Translations under genes and position numbers: made by a program
Part shown: positions 23,718 through 26,164 of the stretch, piece after piece
Layout of the letters: each line of letters starts with the position of its first letter
Numbering within the stretch: the first letter of the stretch is position 1
The notes under the pieces: model-generated
The model's input: only the letters and a program-made list of their open reading frames with translations
What the model was told of the DNA's origin: nothing
Database searches by the model: none
Source of the DNA: CAZNQW01 sp964575225
Lineage (GTDB): Bacteria > Chloroflexota > Anaerolineae > JAAYZQ01
Assembly (NCBI GenBank): GCA_964575225.1
Contig: CAZNQW010000024.1
Span: 1-26,164, forward strand
Reading direction: 5' to 3'
DNA length: 26,164 nucleotides

Positions 23718-24659
23718 TTACCCTGTGGTCAAGATATAGTTCTTGATCTTGTTGCGGGCCAGGCTAACTACCGCGCCCAACAGCCGCCCTTGCTCATACA
23801 TGCTGCCCGGGTTGATGCACAGCGTTTTCCCCAGGCGAATGGCTCCCTTGCCCTCGTGAATGTGGCCGTGCAGCCCCAGGAGAGGCTGGTATTCGAGAAT
23901 GACCTCCCGAACTGCGTGGCTGCCCACAGGCACCAGGGCGCGCCCTCCCAGCTTGGGCGTCAAGTTCTTGCTCAGCTCGGGCACGTCGTCCAGCGTGGAA
24001 CCGTAGGGTGGGCTGTGAAAGTTAAAGATGGCGTTGGACATGTTCTTGACCTGGCCGATCATGGCTTCGAGGCGGGCGCGCAGCTTGTCCTCCTCCTCTT
24101 CCCGGTAGGTTTTCCACGGGGTAAAGTTGGTCCAGCCCGAGCTGACCATTTCGTGGTGGTCATCCAGTTCGATGACCCGTCCCTCGGCCATCTGCACGTG
24201 TTTGGCCGTGCGGATCAGTTCGTCCAGCTCGAACATGTCGTCGTTGCCGGGCGCCACGTAGCAGCGGATGCCCGAGCCCTCCAGCTTTTTGTCGGCATAG
24301 GCCAACCACTGCTCGGCCGTCTTGAGTACCTCCTGGCGAAAGATGTCGTCCACCAGCGAGGGATTGTTGCTGAGGGAGTCGATCTCGTCGGGTGTGGTGC
24401 GGTAGGGATAATAGCCGCGGCTTTTGATCTGCTTTTCCATGTCGCAGATCTCGGCTTCACTGCACAGCGCCCACTCTTGCTCCAAGAGAACCGCTTTGTA
24501 GCGGTCGCCCCCCTGGTGCACGATGGGCACAATGGCCTTGCCGGTCATATCGCCGCCCAGGATAATCACTTCTGCCTTGTAGAACTTGGCGGCATTGATG
24601 AACTTTTTCCAGCAGATTTCGGATCCATGCACATCTGTTGCGAAAAAGAGAGTTGTCAT
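23718..24659 (-). CDS. Calcineurin-like metallophosphoesterase
   Basis: This 313-aa protein has the dimetal phosphoesterase motifs in order: FATDVHGSE (Asp9, His11), LGGDMTG (Asp37), VAPGNDDMFEL (GND in place of the usual GNHD/GNHE), FNFHSPPYGS and LHGHIHEG. Family members cleave phosphomono- or diesters with two metal ions; the GNDD variant occurs in several uncharacterised bacterial and archaeal members. A GTG at 24671 would add four residues, but the ATG at 24659 begins at the conserved strand and is preceded by GGAAGA. A 189-nt gap separates it from the permease gene. The substrate cannot be inferred. Confidence 0.88.
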   Translation of the reverse strand: MTTLFFATDVHGSEICWKKFINAAKFYKAEVIILGGDMTGKAIVPIVHQGGDRYKAVLLEQEWALCSEAEICDMEKQIKSRGYYPYRTTPDEIDSLSNNPSLVDDIFRQEVLKTAEQWLAYADKKLEGSGIRCYVAPGNDDMFELDELIRTAKHVQMAEGRVIELDDHHEMVSSGWTNFTPWKTYREEEEDKLRARLEAMIGQVKNMSNAIFNFHSPPYGSTLDDVPELSKNLTPKLGGRALVPVGSHAVREVILEYQPLLGLHGHIHEGKGAIRLGKTLCINPGSMYEQGRLLGAVVSLARNKIKNYILTTG

Positions 24660-24751
24660 TCTTCCGACCACCCGTTTTTGACGATTCGTTCAGCGCATAT
24701 CGGCATACACTCTCACCTCCAAAGTCTTGGTTCGGGCGCTCTGATCATCAC

Positions 24752-24784
24752 GGGTGGTGCGCCGGGAATACCGACGCACCACCC
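24752..24784 (-). terminator. Hairpin terminator candidate after the dual-SBP gene
   Basis: GGGTGGTGCG (24752-24761) and CGCACCACCC (24775-24784) form a perfect 10-bp stem; an inner CGG/CCG pairing extends it around a GAATA loop. It starts 16 nt after the SBP stop codon on the - strand. No clear U-tract follows. Confidence 0.6.
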
Positions 24785-24800
24785 CTCTTGACGTTCTCCA

Positions 24801-26164
24801 CTACGGCTTGATCTCAAGTTCTTTCTCGGCCCACTGGGGTGGATAGATGATCTCACCCACGCCGTCAAAGTACTGGAGCACGGGGAAGACAAAGTACCCT
24901 TCGCCCACAACGGGGTCGGGGATGGTCTCCGCGTTGTACTCGTAGCGCGTGTGGATCAGACCGTCTTCGTACACCAGTTGTCCGGTCCATAGTTCGCTCT
25001 GGCCCACTTCGTAGAGCGTCTCGCTGGTCAGCTCGCCATGTTTCTCCAGCGTGCGTTGCGCCAGCTTGATGAAAAAGTTGGTCATATCGTACGACTGACC
25101 GGCGGCCGAAGGGCTTGGCTTGATCCCGAACCTGGCTTCAAAGTCCGTGGCCCACTGCTTGGCCTCATCGGTGGCCCAGGCGGGAATCTGGTCCAGAACA
25201 TAGTCGGAGGAGGCGCCGGTGAGGTCGTACCATTCCCCTACCCAGCCCAGGGCGTCGGCAATGAGAAGGCTCTTCAGGCCGATTTCGTCGGCCTGCTTGA
25301 CCAGTGAAGAGATGGCCGGCGGCGCGGCGGCGGTCCCGGCAAACACCGCCGGGTTCGTATCGTTGATGCGGTTTAGGAGGCCATAGAACTCGGTCTGGTC
25401 GATGGGGAACCACTCCTCAGACAGCACGGTCCAGCCTGCTGCGGTGAACTGCCGGCCAATGGCGCCGCCAAAGCTGCGACCCCAGTCGGTGTCCTCACCC
25501 CAGACGACCACCGTCTTTTCCTCCGGCGTCCAGATGCCCTCCTGGATATAGTACTCCAGGGCCTGGACGTAGGCGATGCTGAGTTTCTCGGGGCTGGGCC
25601 AGGTTTTGCCCATCCAGTAGCTATACTTTTCCGGGTCGGAGGCATAGGTTTCGTTCACCACTTCTGTGGCACCAAAGCCAAAAAAGTGGGGGATCTGGTG
25701 CTTGGCCGCGATTTCCATGCAAGCCACCACCACCGAGCTATGCCAGTTGAGGATGGCGGCCTGGATCCCGTCCTGGACGATGGCCTGCTCATAGGCCTGG
25801 GAGGCCTTGGCCGGGTCCGATTGGGAGTCGATCCAAACCAGCTCTACTTTGTAGGGTCCGATCTGATAGTCGATGGCTTCGAAGGCGGTTTGCACTGCAC
25901 CTTTGAACTCATCGCCGGTGCGCGCCGTCGGGCCGCTAAAGGGGCCCAACACGCCCAATTTGAGGATCTCTGTGGCTTCCACGGGTTCGGCGGGTGCCTC
26001 ACCCGCGGGCACGACCGCCTTGGGGGTCTCGCCCCGGGGGGTCAACGGCTGTTCAGCCCACTCGGGCGGATAGATGATCTTGGACTCGCCTTCAAAGTAC
26101 TGCAACACTGGGAAGATGTAGTAGCCTTTGCCCGTCACCGGGTCAGGCACCGTCTCTGGGGTGT
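24801..26164 (-). CDS. Branched-chain amino acid-type ABC substrate-binding protein, apparent tandem-domain fusion (partial)
   Basis: The frame is open from the stop at 24801 to the right edge (454 codons), so the 5' end is missing. Residues about 60-449 are a complete Peripla_BP_6 (LivJ-like) domain: LKLGVLGPFSGPTARTG, AAILNWHSSVVVACMEIA, IPHFFGFGATE and VVVWGEDTDWGRSFGGAI. The protein ends in a segment (24816-24926) that reads IPDPVVGEGYFVFPVLQYF and continues to IIYPPQWAE. The same segment (25 of 37 residues identical) occurs at the visible start of the frame (26043-26153), followed by a Pro/Ala/Glu-rich linker and the second domain, with no signal peptide between. This implies two consecutive SBP domains in one polypeptide. 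The GTG at 26150 is unlikely as a start because no signal peptide follows. Confidence 0.85.
   Translation of the reverse strand, partial: TPETVPDPVTGKGYYIFPVLQYFEGESKIIYPPEWAEQPLTPRGETPKAVVPAGEAPAEPVEATEILKLGVLGPFSGPTARTGDEFKGAVQTAFEAIDYQIGPYKVELVWIDSQSDPAKASQAYEQAIVQDGIQAAILNWHSSVVVACMEIAAKHQIPHFFGFGATEVVNETYASDPEKYSYWMGKTWPSPEKLSIAYVQALEYYIQEGIWTPEEKTVVVWGEDTDWGRSFGGAIGRQFTAAGWTVLSEEWFPIDQTEFYGLLNRINDTNPAVFAGTAAAPPAISSLVKQADEIGLKSLLIADALGWVGEWYDLTGASSDYVLDQIPAWATDEAKQWATDFEARFGIKPSPSAAGQSYDMTNFFIKLAQRTLEKHGELTSETLYEVGQSELWTGQLVYEDGLIHTRYEYNAETIPDPVVGEGYFVFPVLQYFDGVGEIIYPPQWAEKELEIKP
24816..24926 (-). repeat. SBP C-terminal segment, repeat copy B
   Basis: This 37-codon segment matches the copy at 26043-26153 at 25 of 37 residues. 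The copies are 1,227 nt (409 codons) apart in the same frame, the length of one SBP domain plus linker, which points to a domain duplication. Confidence 0.85.
26043..26153 (-). repeat. SBP C-terminal segment, repeat copy A
   Basis: This is the 37-codon partner of the segment at 24816-24926, reading VPDPVTGKGYYIFPVLQYF and then IIYPPEWAE. It is the presumed C-terminal end of the first SBP domain, most of which lies beyond the window. Confidence 0.85.

Noticed and set aside
22551..24791. Very long open frame on the + strand (746 codons) opposite the APC permease and metallophosphoesterase genes
   Set aside because: Its residues are Gly/His/Gln-rich and low in complexity, it matches no family, and it mirrors two genes with clear motifs. 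It is a GC-bias shadow.
26043..26150. GTG at 26150 as the true start of the right-most gene
   Set aside because: The frame is open to the window edge, the residues before and after the GTG belong to the repeated SBP signature, and no signal peptide or ribosome binding site follows from that start.
1..26164. CRISPR array, insertion sequence, prophage or tRNA/rRNA gene
   Set aside because: No regular spacer-repeat array, transposase, integrase, terminal inverted repeats or RNA gene signature was seen in the window.

Overview
The window is high-GC, gene-dense bacterial DNA. It most resembles an anaerobic or microaerobic member of the Chloroflexota (Anaerolineae or Caldilineae type). Support for this comes from the Val/Glu/Lys-rich repeat linker behind the lipobox of the solute-binding protein at 8880-10547, from the mix of corrinoid-methyltransferase, tungsten AOR and peptide/BCAA-type transport genes, and from GC-rich palindromic repeats between operons. 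The taxonomic call is inference; no rRNA or tRNA is present.

Region 1 (64-8416, + strand) is one tightly packed operon: a hydantoinase/oxoprolinase-type ASKHA ATPase, a GntR/FadR-type regulator, an ornithine cyclodeaminase/mu-crystallin-type enzyme, a non-pyrrolysine MttB-family methyltransferase, a [2Fe-2S]/ASKHA reductive activator of corrinoid proteins, an EamA/DMT transporter and a YbaK-type deacylase. It looks like a catabolic or C1-transfer unit for an N-methylated amino-acid-like substrate. The corrinoid protein and the second methyltransferase are not in the window.

Region 2 (8417-17219, + strand) begins with a 451-nt non-coding stretch. It holds a perfect TTGACA-17-TATAAT promoter with a perfect LacI-family operator just downstream of the -10 box, followed by a long leader with a terminator-like hairpin. 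This drives a complete oligopeptide/dipeptide-type ABC importer (SBP, two permeases, two ATPases). A YitT-type membrane protein, a PHP phosphoesterase and a HAD phosphatase are appended. A 13-bp hairpin separates the SBP gene from the permeases.

Region 3 (17220-17477) is the convergent intergenic region, filled with GC-rich palindromic repeats that can act as a bidirectional terminator.

Region 4 (17478-26164, - strand), read from right to left, contains: the C-terminal part of a branched-chain-amino-acid-type SBP that appears to be a tandem two-domain fusion running off the right edge; a metallophosphoesterase; an APC-family amino acid permease; a lone nucleotidyltransferase-fold protein; and an iron-type alcohol dehydrogenase, a MoaD/ThiS-like protein and a tungsten aldehyde ferredoxin oxidoreductase. 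The last three form a plausible alcohol/aldehyde/acid redox module with its own pterin-cofactor sulfur carrier.

The strongest unusual signals are the dual-SBP polypeptide, the LacI-operator promoter with structured leader, the two-ASKHA methyltransferase operon, and a long inverted repeat just upstream of the moaD-like gene.
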